Shown in pieces: positions 1 through 8,760 of a DNA stretch of 64,000 nucleotides (position 1 is its first letter; every line of letters starts with the position of its first letter). Both the position numbers and the translations under genes were made by a program. The notes under the pieces were generated by a model. That model had not been told where the DNA came from and did not search any database. It saw nothing but the letters and a program-made list of their open reading frames with translations. This stretch comes from CAWDYA01 sp963806495 (GTDB taxonomy: Bacteria > Acidobacteriota > Polarisedimenticolia > JACPZX01 > DASXTC01). The stretch spans positions 62,001 to 126,000 of the forward strand of contig CAWDYA010000011.1 in the NCBI GenBank assembly GCA_963806495.1, written 5' to 3'.

Positions 1-1020
1 GAGCGCTTTCATCACGTAGGAGGGCTCGCGCGACTCGTTGGCGCAGGCCGAGCCGCTCGAGACGGCCACCGACCGCAACGCGGCGATCAGCCCTTCCGCC
101 TCGACGTGCTCGAACGAGAGGTTCACGTTGTTGGGAAGACGCCTGACGGGATGCCCGTTGAGGGTGACGCCGTCGATCCGCCCCCGGACCCTCTCGAGGA
201 AGCGCGCGGACAGCGCCTTCAGCCGCCCGGCCTCGGCATCGAGATCCTGACGCGCCAGGTCGCAGGCCTCACCGAATCCGACGATCCCCGGGGTGTTGTA
301 GGTGCCTGCGCGGCGGCCCTTCTCCTGCCCTCCACCGCTGTGCAGCGGGACAATCCGGCGCCGGCGGCGGACGTACAGCGCGCCGATTCCCTTGGGCCCG
401 TAGAGCTTGTGGGCCGAACAGGCCAGCAGGTCGGCGCCGATCGCGTCCACCGGCACCGGCAGCCTGCCGACCGTCTGCGTGGCGTCGACATGGAACGGGA
501 CACCGGCCTCGCGCGCGATGGCACCGATCTCCTCGACCGGCTGGATGGTCCCGACCTCGCTGTTGGCATGCATGACGCTTATCAGGATGGTGTCCTCGCG
601 CAGCGCCTTCTTCACGTCGGCCGGGTCCACCATCGCCTCGGAGTCGACCGGCAGGCGTGTGACCTCGAACCCCTGGCCCTCGAGGAACCGGCACGATTCG
701 AGCACCGCGCGGTGCTCGATGCTCGTGGTGATGATGTGCCGCCCCCGCCCGGCAGCCCAGGCGACCCCCTTGATGGCGGTGTTGTCCGACTCGGTCGCCC
801 CGCTCGTGAAGACGATCTCGGCCTGCCCGGCCCCGATCAGTCGCGCCACCTGGCCGCGCGCCCGGTCCACAGCGGCGGCCGCCCTCAACCCGTAGGCGTG
901 CGACGTGCTGGACGCATTGCCGAAATGCTCCGTCAGGTAAGGCATCATGGCCGCCAGGGCCCGCGGGTCGAGCGGGGTCGTGGCGTTATGATCCATGTAA
1001 ATGAATTTCGTCTCAGACAC
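1..1020 (-). CDS. Cysteine desulfurase, NifS/IscS family (3' end missing)
   Basis: PLP-dependent enzyme that removes sulfur from L-cysteine as an enzyme-bound persulfide for Fe-S cluster or thio-cofactor synthesis in the cytosol. The visible 340 residues start at a GTG (1020) preceded by GGGAGGTG and open with YMDHNATTPLDP, the typical N-terminus. SAHKLYGPKG holds the PLP lysine (Lys205), and the mobile loop SSGSAC carries the catalytic cysteine (Cys326), followed by NESREPSYV. About 50 C-terminal residues should lie beyond the left edge. The frame is clean throughout. It lies 67 bases downstream of the HD-GYP regulator on the same strand, so the two may be cotranscribed. The family is certain; whether it serves the general Fe-S pathway or a dedicated one cannot be told, because no scaffold gene is in view. 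Confidence 0.95.
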   Translation of the reverse strand, partial: MSETKFIYMDHNATTPLDPRALAAMMPYLTEHFGNASSTSHAYGLRAAAAVDRARGQVARLIGAGQAEIVFTSGATESDNTAIKGVAWAAGRGRHIITTSIEHRAVLESCRFLEGQGFEVTRLPVDSEAMVDPADVKKALREDTILISVMHANSEVGTIQPVEEIGAIAREAGVPFHVDATQTVGRLPVPVDAIGADLLACSAHKLYGPKGIGALYVRRRRRIVPLHSGGGQEKGRRAGTYNTPGIVGFGEACDLARQDLDAEAGRLKALSARFLERVRGRIDGVTLNGHPVRRLPNNVNLSFEHVEAEGLIAALRSVAVSSGSACANESREPSYVMKAL

Positions 1021-1087
1021 TTGCGCCCACCTCCCGGTTGAGGGACAGCGGCAATTATATGTCCGCGGGAGAGAGGGTCAAAGGCGG

Positions 1088-2221
1088 TCAGGGGTTCCAT
1101 TTGCGGGCACAGGAGCCAGCATTGCCCGCGGCTGCGGCCTTGAGGAGCTCGTCGGCGGTCGCCTCCGGGTCCTCGAGCAGGTCGATGAACGCCTTGACGC
1201 ACTCGGGGTTGAACTGCGTCCCCATCCCCCCCGTGAGCTGCCCGAAGGCGAACTCGAGCGTCTGCATGCGGCGATAGGGGCGATTGGAGGTCATGGCGTC
1301 GAACGCATCGGCCGCCGCCGCGATCCAGACCGGCAGAGGCAGCTCGGCGCCCCCGACCCTGTCGGGATAGCCGCATCCGTTGAACCACTCGTGGTGGTGG
1401 CGCACGATCGGGATGTACCGGTGGAACGACTTGAGCGGCTGCAGGATCTGGGCGCCGGTGACCGGGTGTGTCTTGACCAGTGCGAACTCGGACTCGGTGA
1501 GGGCTCCCGGCTTGTTGAGAATCCTCTCCGGCATGCCGATCTTGCCGATATCGTGCAGCAACGCCACCGATCGGATGTCGTCGACCTCGCTCTCCTTCAG
1601 CCCGATGCGCCGGGCCAGCATGACGGCCCAGCGCGCCACCCGCTCCGAGTGTCCGGCCGTGTAGGCGTCCTTCGCCTCGAGCGCCCGGGCAAGCGACTGC
1701 AGGGTGTCCATGTAGTTGACCTCGATCTGCCGCTTGGCCTCCTCCAGGTCCTTGAGCGTTCCCTGCAGCTCGGCATTGCGCTGCTGGAGATCCTGAAGCA
1801 GCCGCTGGTTGTCCTGACGGAGACGGTACTGTGCCAGCAGGGAGGCGAGCGTGAGCTGGAGATCCTCGGTCTGCCACGGCTTGGAGACGTACTTGTCGAG
1901 CTTCGCGTTGTTGATCGTGTAGAGGGCGGAGTCGACCGCGGAATGACCGGTCAGCAGCACCTTCATGATCTGCGGGAAACGGGAGTTGACGATCTCCAGC
2001 AGCCGGTCGCCGGTCATTCCAGGCATCACCAGGTCGGCGATGACCAGCTCGACGGCACGGCCCTGACGCTGGAGATCATAGATGAGGTTGAGGGCCTCCT
2101 CGGCGTCGCCCGAGATGATCACCTCGTGCGTCGCGCCGTGCAGCGTCTCGACCTGCTGGCGGAGACTCTCCAGCAGAGCGAGATCGTCGTCGACGCAGAT
2201 GATGTACCCCTTCTCGGCCAC
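1088..2221 (-). CDS. Response regulator with REC and HD-GYP domains (putative c-di-GMP phosphodiesterase)
   Basis: 377-residue cytosolic two-component output protein. Residues 1-120 form a receiver domain with the acidic pocket DDD at 11-13, phosphoacceptor Asp63 in IADLVMPG, Thr91 and Lys114. A helical linker (about 125-175) leads to an HD-GYP domain with metal ligands His223-Asp224 in LLHDIGK and NGCGYP at 281-286, both intact, so cyclic-di-GMP hydrolysis is plausible. The start is GTG 2221, preceded directly by GGAGGTAAG and 2 bases after the kinase stop; an upstream in-frame ATG at 2278 lies inside the kinase gene and is rejected. Translational coupling with the kinase implies a cognate pair. 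The processes it controls are unknown. Confidence 0.93.
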   Translation of the reverse strand: MAEKGYIICVDDDLALLESLRQQVETLHGATHEVIISGDAEEALNLIYDLQRQGRAVELVIADLVMPGMTGDRLLEIVNSRFPQIMKVLLTGHSAVDSALYTINNAKLDKYVSKPWQTEDLQLTLASLLAQYRLRQDNQRLLQDLQQRNAELQGTLKDLEEAKRQIEVNYMDTLQSLARALEAKDAYTAGHSERVARWAVMLARRIGLKESEVDDIRSVALLHDIGKIGMPERILNKPGALTESEFALVKTHPVTGAQILQPLKSFHRYIPIVRHHHEWFNGCGYPDRVGGAELPLPVWIAAAADAFDAMTSNRPYRRMQTLEFAFGQLTGGMGTQFNPECVKAFIDLLEDPEATADELLKAAAAGNAGSCARKWNP

Positions 2222-2223
2222 CC

Positions 2224-3192
2224 TTACCTCCGCTGGCGCTCGGCGACGGCCGCCGCGGGAAGCGACACCTCGAAGCATGTCCGGCCGGGACGCGACTCCA
2301 CTGTGATCGTGCCGCCGAGCCCTTCCACGATGCGGCGCGCGATCGCGAGGCCCAGACCCGTTCCGCCGCTCGAGGCATGCGTCGTGAACAGCGGCTCGAA
2401 CAGTCTCGGCAGCGCCACGATGGGGATGCCGGGCCCGTCGTCCACGAACCGGACGACGCTTCGCAGGGCACTGCCGCGCCCGCGCGCCTCCCCTTCGATC
2501 CGGATCGTGCCGGTGTCGCCGACCGCCTCCACCGCGTTGCGAATGAGGTTCGCCCAGACCTCGCCCAGCAGCTCGCCGCTTCCGGCCGCCGCCGGAAGCC
2601 CCTCCAGGCTCGTGTTTATGGCCACGCCCGGAGGCGTCTGGGGTGAGGCCGCCGCCACGGCCATCTCGATCCCGCGTCGCAGATCCACTGCCGGCCCGAC
2701 GCCGGGCAGCCCGAGCAGCCTGAGGGTGGACGCCAGCCCCTTGACCCGGCGCAGCGAATCCTCGATCGCGCCGAGGTTGGAACGCAGGCGACCGGCGGAG
2801 TCGAGTATCTCGATCGCCGTCGCCGGCTCGCGTGCGAGCAGGGGCGCGATCTGGTCCATGTCGGTGTCCCAGCCGCCGCGCAGAAGGGTCGCCGCGATCC
2901 CCTGCAGGTCCCCTTCCACCCCCGCGTCACGCAGACGCCGGGCGATCACCTCGATACGATCCTGCGGCAGAAGACCGGTGATCGGGCGCGGCGCCGGATC
3001 GTCGACGGCGCGCGCCACGAACGCGGCGATCGCGCCGGCCGGCATCGACGGCTCCGCGAGCGCGGCGAGATCCTCGAGCATGCCTCTCAGGTTCCGCCTG
3101 ATGTTGGTCGAGGCGGCCTGCATCGACGAGACAGGACCCTTGAGCTGGTGAGCCAGCGCTGCTGCGAATTGATCCTCGGGGTTTCTTGCCAT
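2224..3192 (-). CDS. Soluble sensor histidine kinase
   Basis: 322 residues with no signal peptide or membrane segment, so it should sense a cytosolic signal. The C-terminal half is a clear HATPase domain: N box NLIRNAVEAV (about 215-224), G1 box DDGPGIP (251-257), F box LFEPLFTT and G2 box GGTGLGLAIARR. The likely phosphoacceptor is His15 in AHQLKGPV, a diverged H-box very near the N-terminus. Residues 50-150 are helical and match no sensor domain I recognise. Its stop is 2 bases from the start of the REC-HD-GYP gene, its probable partner. It is transcribed divergently from the LPS operon across a 164-base gap. The ATG 3192 start has only a weak ribosome-binding site. Confidence 0.88.
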   Translation of the reverse strand: MARNPEDQFAAALAHQLKGPVSSMQAASTNIRRNLRGMLEDLAALAEPSMPAGAIAAFVARAVDDPAPRPITGLLPQDRIEVIARRLRDAGVEGDLQGIAATLLRGGWDTDMDQIAPLLAREPATAIEILDSAGRLRSNLGAIEDSLRRVKGLASTLRLLGLPGVGPAVDLRRGIEMAVAAASPQTPPGVAINTSLEGLPAAAGSGELLGEVWANLIRNAVEAVGDTGTIRIEGEARGRGSALRSVVRFVDDGPGIPIVALPRLFEPLFTTHASSGGTGLGLAIARRIVEGLGGTITVESRPGRTCFEVSLPAAAVAERQRR

Positions 3193-3285
3193 TTCAGGAG
3201 CCGCCTCGACGGATAGGGGCCGCAGGGATGCGGATCGGTCGTAATATGGGTTCCGACCGGATCGGCCGCAACGCGGGGCGATCCG

Positions 3286-3314
3286 TTGACAGCCCCCCGG
3301 CAGGCCGTTATACT
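3286..3314 (+). promoter_or_regulatory. Sigma-70 promoter of the LPS operon
   Basis: A perfect -35 hexamer TTGACA (3286-3291) and a -10 hexamer TATACT (3309-3314) are separated by exactly 17 bases. Transcription should start near 3321, giving a leader of about 36 bases before waaA. It lies in the gap between the divergent histidine kinase and waaA. No operator repeat is obvious. Confidence 0.8.
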
Positions 3315-3356
3315 CACGCGCTAAAGTATGGTGTTTCTTGATGTTATGAGCTTTCT

Positions 3357-4661
3357 GTGGAGGGATGGCTGAGCGGCGCGACCCTGCTTCACGATCTGCT
3401 GGCCCCTCTCGGCGCCGTCACTGCCGCCCCCTACTATCTCGCCCGCTCGATCGCGCGCCCCGAGTACCGCGCGCATCTGGGTGAGCGGTTCGGCCGGTAT
3501 CCCTCCGCGCTGCTCGATGCGCTGGGCGGACTGACCCGGCCGCCGGTCTGGATCCAGGCGGTCTCCGTGGGCGAAGTGATGGTGGCGCGCACGTTGATCG
3601 ACCGGCTGCGGCGCGCAGGCGGCACGATCCCCTTCGTGGTCTCGAGCACCACCCCCTCGGGCCGGCGCCTCGCCGTGGAGAGCCTCGGACGCGAGACGGC
3701 CGGCATCTTCCACTTCCCCCTCGACTGGAGACCGATTGTGCGGCGAACGCTGCGCGCGGTGCGCCCCGCCGCCTTCATCAGCATCGAGACCGAGCTGTGG
3801 CCCGGGCTGCTCACCGAGTGCGGTGAGGCGGGGCTCCCGGTGGCCGTGGTCAACGGGCGGATCTCCCCGCGCTCCCGCGACCGCTACGCGAGGCTGTCCT
3901 GGCTGATGCGTCGGCCGTTGCTCTCGATCCGTCTCGCCTGCATGCAGACCGCCGAGGACGCCGACCGGCTGGAGTCGCTGGGGCTGCCGCGCGAGCGGAT
4001 CGTCGTGACCGGCAACATGAAGTTCGACGCCGCCCGCCCTTCCGGATCCCGACAGGACGCACGGAACCTGTTTGGGCTATCGTTGGACGCGGACCGGCCT
4101 GTGCTGGTGGCCGGCAGCACCTCGCCCGGTGAGGAGCAGACGATCCTGGAGGCGGTGCGTCTTGCGGACCTGCCGGACCTGGTGCTGGTTCTCGCCCCGC
4201 GCCACCCGGAACGTTTCGAGGAGGTGGCCGGTCTGCTGGCGTCGCGTGGGATTCGGTTCGCCCGTCGCAGCCGCCCGTCGCCCGGGAGCCCCGGACCGGC
4301 AACCGTACTGCTGGACACGCTGGGCGAGCTGAAGACGGCGTACGGACTGGCGACGGTCGCCTTCGTGGGCGGCAGCCTGGTGCCACGCGGCGGGCAGAAC
4401 CTCCTGGAGCCGGCCGCCTGGGGCGTGCCGGTGCTGTTCGGGCCGCACACGGAGAACTTCACCGCCATCGCCCGGTCCCTGATCGACGCCGGTGCCGGAT
4501 TCCGCGTGCGGGATGCGGCCGATCTTGCGACGCAGCTGCGGCGGCTCTGCTCCGATACTGCAGCGCGCGGTCGTGCCGGAGCCGCGGGCCGTGCGCTGGT
4601 CGAGGAGAATCGTGGCGCCACCGACAGGACCATCGACCATGTCCTTCCCCTCATCGGCTAG
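3357..4661 (+). CDS. waaA: 3-deoxy-D-manno-octulosonic acid (Kdo) transferase
   Basis: Membrane-associated GT30 enzyme that adds Kdo from CMP-Kdo to the lipid A precursor. The 434-residue product has the family layout: a hydrophobic N-terminus, GERFGRYP with the likely catalytic Glu43, the motif WIQAVSVGEV, SIETELWPG, and a C-terminal nucleotide-binding half with VAGSTSPGEE and GGSLVPRGGQNLLEPA. The start is uncertain. GTG 3357 has no good upstream ribosome-binding site, whereas GGAGGG (3359-3364) lies 4 bases before an in-frame CTG at 3369. It is the first gene of the LPS operon, behind a strong promoter, and its end overlaps lpxK by 23 bases. Confidence 0.95.
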   Translation: MEGWLSGATLLHDLLAPLGAVTAAPYYLARSIARPEYRAHLGERFGRYPSALLDALGGLTRPPVWIQAVSVGEVMVARTLIDRLRRAGGTIPFVVSSTTPSGRRLAVESLGRETAGIFHFPLDWRPIVRRTLRAVRPAAFISIETELWPGLLTECGEAGLPVAVVNGRISPRSRDRYARLSWLMRRPLLSIRLACMQTAEDADRLESLGLPRERIVVTGNMKFDAARPSGSRQDARNLFGLSLDADRPVLVAGSTSPGEEQTILEAVRLADLPDLVLVLAPRHPERFEEVAGLLASRGIRFARRSRPSPGSPGPATVLLDTLGELKTAYGLATVAFVGGSLVPRGGQNLLEPAAWGVPVLFGPHTENFTAIARSLIDAGAGFRVRDAADLATQLRRLCSDTAARGRAGAAGRALVEENRGATDRTIDHVLPLIG

Positions 4662-5719
4662 CCCGGGACCTCTGAGCCTGCTCACGCCTCTTTACGCGGG
4701 GGCGGTGGCGCTGAGGGGCAGAATGTTCGACCTCGGCTGGATCGTGTCGCGGCGGCTTCCGGTGCCCGTGATCAGCGTCGGCAATCTCACGGCGGGCGGT
4801 ACCGGCAAGTCACCGATGGTCCGGTTGATCGCAGCGGAACTGACACGCCGCGGGAAACGGCCCGCCATCGTCAGCCGGGGATACGGCGGTGGCTACGCCG
4901 GATCGGCGATGGTCGTCTCGGACGGCAGCGGGCCCCTCGTGTCGTCGGCCCAGGCGGGCGACGAGCCGGTGATGCTGGCCGTCCAGCTCGCCGCCTCCCC
5001 GGGGCTCGATCCCGGCGTGCCCGTCGTGGTCGCGCGGCGGCGGGTCGACGGGGGCGCGCTCGCGCTCGCGCGGTTCTCCTCCGACTGTCTCGTCCTCGAC
5101 GACGGGTTCCAGCACCGCGCGCTGGCGCGGGACCTCGACCTGCTGCTTCTCGATGCCGAGGCGCCGTTCGGCAACGGACGGCTGCTGCCCGCCGGCCCGC
5201 TGCGCGAGCCGATCGCCGCGATGCGCCGGGCGGGCGCCCTCGTCGTCACGAAACTCCGGACGCGCCGGACAGGAGGATCCCGCGATAGAGGAGGCGAGGC
5301 GAGCGCACTGCCCCGCCGCCCCGGTGTTCCGCGCCCGGAGTCGTCCGGTCTGCCTGCTGGGCGCGCGGGGAGGCGACGCGATCCCCCTCGAGCGGCTCCA
5401 GGGGGCGCGCTCGGTCTGCTTCGCGGGGATCGCGCGACCGGAAAGGTTCTTCGAGGACGCTCGAGCGTCCGGTGCCGCCGTGGCGGCGACCCTCCCCTTC
5501 CCCAATCACCATCGTTTCACCCCGTCGGACATCGAAGGGATCCGGCGCGCGGCCCGCGAGGGCGGCGCCCGCGTGATCCTCACGACCGAGAAGGACCTCG
5601 CCCGCCTGGACGAGCCCCGGCGGCGCGCGCTGGGCGACGAGCTGCACGCGATCCGGATGGAGACCACTCTCGACGAGCCCGACCTGTTCGCCGCGCTCCT
5701 CGCCGGGGTAGTCCCGTGA
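4639..5719 (+). CDS. lpxK: Tetraacyldisaccharide 4'-kinase (one +1 frameshift)
   Basis: Phosphorylates the 4' position of tetraacyldisaccharide-1-phosphate to give lipid IVA at the inner membrane. The N-terminal half shows a hydrophobic helix, the P-loop GNLTAGGTGKS (48-58), LVLDDGFQHR (151-160) and NGRLLPAGPLREP. Near 5250-5275 the reading frame moves by one base; the rest (through PFPNHHRFTPSD and LTTEKDLARL) continues to the TGA at 5717-5719. Removing the A at 5269 restores a 359-residue protein of normal length. Both halves are well conserved, which favours a sequence error over a dead gene. Without the correction, the first half reads on in frame into the next gene as an artificial fusion. 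ATG 4639 overlaps the end of waaA. Confidence 0.9.
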
Positions 5720-6654
5720 CGCGCGCCCGGGCCCTGGCCGAGTACGCCCCGATCGCGCTGCTCGCACGTCTGCTGCGGCTCCTGCCGCGGCGGGCGGCGC
5801 TCGCCATCGGGCGGGCCGCGGGCAGGCTGGCCTGGCTGCTGGACGCGGAGCACCGGCGCGTGGCGTTCGTCAACCTCTCCGAAGCGTACGGATCCGCCCT
5901 TTCCGACGCGGACAAGCGCCGGCTGGTGGGGCGGGTCTTCTCACATTTCGGGATGGTGGCAGCCGATTGCCTGCTGATGCCCTCGATGGGTCCGCGTGAC
6001 CTGGACCGGCTGGTGGAGTACGAAGGGGTCGAGCACGTGAAGAAGGCGTTTCTCAAGGGCAAAGGGGTGTTCATCTTCTCGGGGCACTACGGCAACTGGG
6101 AGATGGTCGCGCTGATGCAGGGCTGGCTGGGCTACCCGATGGCGATGGTGACGCGCCCGCTCGACAACCCGATGCTCGAGCGGCTGCTGCGCCGGGGTCG
6201 CACCGCCTCCGGAAACGAGGTGATCCACAAGACGGAGGCGGTACGCGGTATCCTCAAGGCGTTGAGACACGGCTGGTGCATCGCCATCGTGATCGATCAG
6301 GACACGCGCGGTGCCGACCAGATCTTCGTGGACTTCTTTGGACGGCCCGCGGCCACCACCCCGGCCCTGGGTCTGCTGGCGCTCAAGACCGGCGCGCCGA
6401 TCGTGCCGGTGTTCGGCGTGCCGCTGCCCGGGGGGAGGTATCGCGTCACCTATCTGCCCGAGGTCGAGGTGGCTCAGACGGGGGATCGCGCAGCCGACGT
6501 CCGGGCGATCACGCAGGCGTGCACCGCGATCATCGAGCGGCAGATCCGATCCCGGCCGGAGTGCTGGCTCTGGATGCATAAGCGATGGAAGACACGGCCC
6601 GGCAGGCGGCGCAGGAGCGCTGCACGCGAGGTGGCCCGGCAGGAGGAGGCATGA
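5716..6654 (+). CDS. Lipid A biosynthesis lauroyl/myristoyl-type acyltransferase (LpxL/HtrB family)
   Basis: 312-residue LPLAT-family enzyme expected to add a secondary acyl chain to Kdo2-lipid IVA at the inner membrane. The catalytic HX4E motif is His124-Glu129 in SGHYGNWEM. IVIDQDTRG and FFGRPAATTP are the other family blocks, and PECWLWMHKRWKTRP near the C-terminus is typical. GTG 5716 overlaps the lpxK stop by four bases (GTGA), and its own stop overlaps gmhB (ATGA), so it is translationally coupled on both sides. Acyl chain length and LpxL versus LpxM role cannot be decided from sequence. Confidence 0.92.
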   Translation: MTRARALAEYAPIALLARLLRLLPRRAALAIGRAAGRLAWLLDAEHRRVAFVNLSEAYGSALSDADKRRLVGRVFSHFGMVAADCLLMPSMGPRDLDRLVEYEGVEHVKKAFLKGKGVFIFSGHYGNWEMVALMQGWLGYPMAMVTRPLDNPMLERLLRRGRTASGNEVIHKTEAVRGILKALRHGWCIAIVIDQDTRGADQIFVDFFGRPAATTPALGLLALKTGAPIVPVFGVPLPGGRYRVTYLPEVEVAQTGDRAADVRAITQACTAIIERQIRSRPECWLWMHKRWKTRPGRRRRSAAREVARQEEA

Positions 6655-7232
6655 GCAGGCGGGCGGTGTTCATGGACAGGGACGGCACGGTCAGCGACGA
6701 GGTCGGGTACATGAACCACATCGACCGGTACCGGCTGCTGCCACGATCGGCGGAGGCGATCCGCAGGCTCAACGAGGCCGGGTGGCTCACCTTCGTCGTC
6801 ACCAACCAGTCGGGCGTCGCGCGGGGGCTGTTCGACGAGGCGCTCGTCCGTGAAGTGCACGCCAAGCTCGAGCGGATGCTGGCCGAGAAGGGAGCGCGTC
6901 TCGACGGAATCTACTACTGCGCCCACCATCCGCGCGAGGGGGAGCCGCCCTGGCGGAAGGAGTGCGACTGCCGCAAGCCCTTGCCCGGCATGCTGCTCGA
7001 GGCGGCCGCCGAGCACGGCGTGGATCTGTCCCGCTCGTATATGATTGGCGACACCGTGCTGGACATCGCAGCGGCACGCAACGCCGGCGCGACCGGGATC
7101 CTGGTGCTGACCGGCTACGGCAAGGGCGACCTCAGATTCCGGATGAAGCAGCGGGGCCTCGAGCCGGCCCACATCGCGGCCGACCTGCTCGAGGCGGTGG
7201 ACTGGATCCTGCAGAGGGAGAGCGGACAGTGA
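6651..7232 (+). CDS. gmhB: D-glycero-beta-D-manno-heptose-1,7-bisphosphate 7-phosphatase
   Basis: HAD-family phosphatase of the ADP-heptose pathway, 193 residues, cytosolic. The nucleophile and acid/base aspartates are Asp9 and Asp11 in FMDRDGTV, with VVTNQSGVARG as the second motif and MIGDTVLDI as the metal-binding block. The structural zinc site is Cys90, His92, Cys105 and Cys107 (CAHHP and CDCRKP). ATG 6651, preceded by AGGAGGAGG, overlaps the previous stop as ATGA; upstream in-frame starts lie inside the acyltransferase gene. It is followed by the heptose kinase and nucleotidyltransferase, the steps on either side of this reaction. Confidence 0.95.
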   Translation: MSRRAVFMDRDGTVSDEVGYMNHIDRYRLLPRSAEAIRRLNEAGWLTFVVTNQSGVARGLFDEALVREVHAKLERMLAEKGARLDGIYYCAHHPREGEPPWRKECDCRKPLPGMLLEAAAEHGVDLSRSYMIGDTVLDIAAARNAGATGILVLTGYGKGDLRFRMKQRGLEPAHIAADLLEAVDWILQRESGQ

Positions 7233-8263
7233 AACGGCATCTGACGCAGCTCGTGGATCGAATGGCCGGGACACGGGTCGCGGTCCTCGCCGACCTGGTC
7301 CTCGACGAGTTTCTCTACGGTGAGATCGCCCGTGTCTCGCGTGAGGCGCCCGTGCTGATCATCGAGCATCGCCGCGTGGACGCGATGCCCGGCGGCGGCG
7401 CCAACGCCGCGAACAACCTGCGCGCGCTCGGCGGACGCCCCGTCCCGGTGGGCGTCGTGGGCGAGGACGATGCGGGGCGCCGGCTGCTTGCGCTGTTCGA
7501 GGAGCAGGGGATCGACACGAGCCACATCCTGAAGGTGCCGGACTACGAGACTCCGGCCAAGTCCCGCGTGCTCGCGGGGCTGCCGCACTCCCGCCCGCAG
7601 CAGGTGATCCGGATTGACCGTGGCCGAACGGGGTCGCTCGACGCCGCCACCGCCTCGGCGGCGGCCGACACCGCGGCCCGTCTGCTCACCGGGGCGGACG
7701 GCGAGGCGGCGAGCGGTCTGCTGCTCTCGGACTACGGCTTCGGTCTCGTGACGCCGGAGTCGACCGCCGCCCTCGTGCGGGAGGCCCGCGGGCTCAACGT
7801 GACCGTCTCGTGCGACTCGCGTCACCGGTTGTCCGGCTTCCACGGGGCGACCGCGGTCACTCCAAATCTCGAGGAGGCCGAGGAGCTGCTCGGGATGCGT
7901 CTCGAGGAGGCCGGCCCACGGCTCGAGGATGCGGGCCGCACGCTGCTGCGCAGGCTCGGATCGCAGGCCGTGCTCATCACCCGGGGCAGCCGCGGGATGA
8001 CGCTGCTCGAGGACGGGGTCAAGCCGTTCGACATCCCGGTGTTCGGCAGCGACCAGGTGGCGGACGTGACCGGCGCCGGCGACACGGTCATCGCCGCGTT
8101 CACTCTCGCCCTGGCCTCGGGCGCCACCTTCCGGCTCGCGGCGATGCTGGCCAATGTCGCCGCCGGTCTCGTCGTGATGAAGCGCGGGACGGCCACGATC
8201 ACTCCCGGCGAGCTGAAGGACGCCATCGAGCGCCTGCCCGAGCCGCCGGTGGAGGGAGCGTGA
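7229..8263 (+). CDS. rfaE1: D-glycero-beta-D-manno-heptose-7-phosphate kinase (stand-alone RfaE domain I)
   Basis: PfkB/ribokinase-family kinase, 344 residues, phosphorylating heptose-7-phosphate at C1 for ADP-heptose synthesis. Signature 1 is GGGANAANNL (55-64); the anion hole and catalytic base are in DVTGAGDTV with Asp285. LLSDYGFGLVTPE and VTPNLEEAEELLG are typical of the RfaE kinase domain. In Escherichia coli this domain is fused to the nucleotidyltransferase (HldE); here they are two overlapping genes. GTG 7229 overlaps the gmhB stop by four bases and its TGA overlaps the next GTG, so expression is coupled. Confidence 0.95.
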   Translation: MKRHLTQLVDRMAGTRVAVLADLVLDEFLYGEIARVSREAPVLIIEHRRVDAMPGGGANAANNLRALGGRPVPVGVVGEDDAGRRLLALFEEQGIDTSHILKVPDYETPAKSRVLAGLPHSRPQQVIRIDRGRTGSLDAATASAAADTAARLLTGADGEAASGLLLSDYGFGLVTPESTAALVREARGLNVTVSCDSRHRLSGFHGATAVTPNLEEAEELLGMRLEEAGPRLEDAGRTLLRRLGSQAVLITRGSRGMTLLEDGVKPFDIPVFGSDQVADVTGAGDTVIAAFTLALASGATFRLAAMLANVAAGLVVMKRGTATITPGELKDAIERLPEPPVEGA

Positions 8264-8760
8264 GGCGTGCCGCGGGCTCCGGCATGGTGGTGACGGCCGC
8301 CGAAGCCGTCGAAGCGGTGGGCCGGCACCACGGCGGCGGACGCAGCGTCGCCTTCGCCAACGGCCTCTTCGACCTGCTGCACGTGGGCCACGTCCGGTAC
8401 CTCGAGGCGGCCGCCCGCGAGGCCGACGTGCTGATCGTGGCGGTGAACTCGGACGCATCGGCTCGCGCCCTCAAGGGTGCGGGGCGTCCGATCGTGCCCG
8501 CGAACGAGCGGGCCGAACTCGTCGCCGCGCTCGGGTGCGTGGATCTCGTGGTGATCTTCGATGAGCCGACCTGCGACATGCTGCTGGACTCACTCAGGCC
8601 CGACGTGCACTGCAAGGGCACCGACTACACGGCGGAGACGGTCCCGGAAAGGGAAACCGTGGCGGCGTACGGCGGTCGTGTGGCGATCGTGGGCGACCCG
8701 AAGGACCATGCCACGCGCGACCTGATCGCCGACATCAGGAAGCGTCCTCTCAGGCCGTGA
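8260..8760 (+). CDS. rfaE2: D-glycero-beta-D-manno-heptose 1-phosphate adenylyltransferase (RfaE domain II)
   Basis: 166-residue cytidylyltransferase-fold enzyme that makes ADP-heptose. FANGLFDLLHVGHVRYL (32-48) holds the HxGH motif at 41-44, and CKGTDYTAETVPE is the family's second block. GTG 8260 overlaps the kinase stop (GTGA) and is preceded by GGAGGGA; ATG 8284 is a possible internal start. It is the last gene of the LPS operon. Its stop overlaps the convergent ABC permease gene by 11 bases, leaving no room for a conventional terminator. The isomerase gmhA and heptosyltransferases are not in this window. Confidence 0.94.
   Translation: MRRAAGSGMVVTAAEAVEAVGRHHGGGRSVAFANGLFDLLHVGHVRYLEAAAREADVLIVAVNSDASARALKGAGRPIVPANERAELVAALGCVDLVVIFDEPTCDMLLDSLRPDVHCKGTDYTAETVPERETVAAYGGRVAIVGDPKDHATRDLIADIRKRPLRP

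Noticed and set aside
3193..3285. Promoter for the histidine kinase on the minus strand
   Set aside because: The best pair (TTGCGG with TATTAC, 19-base spacing) is weak, so it is not annotated.
4492..6654. Apparent 720-residue LpxK-acyltransferase fusion
   Set aside because: It arises because the lpxK frameshift leaves the first half in the frame of the next gene; the true LpxK C-terminus is in another frame and ends at 5719.
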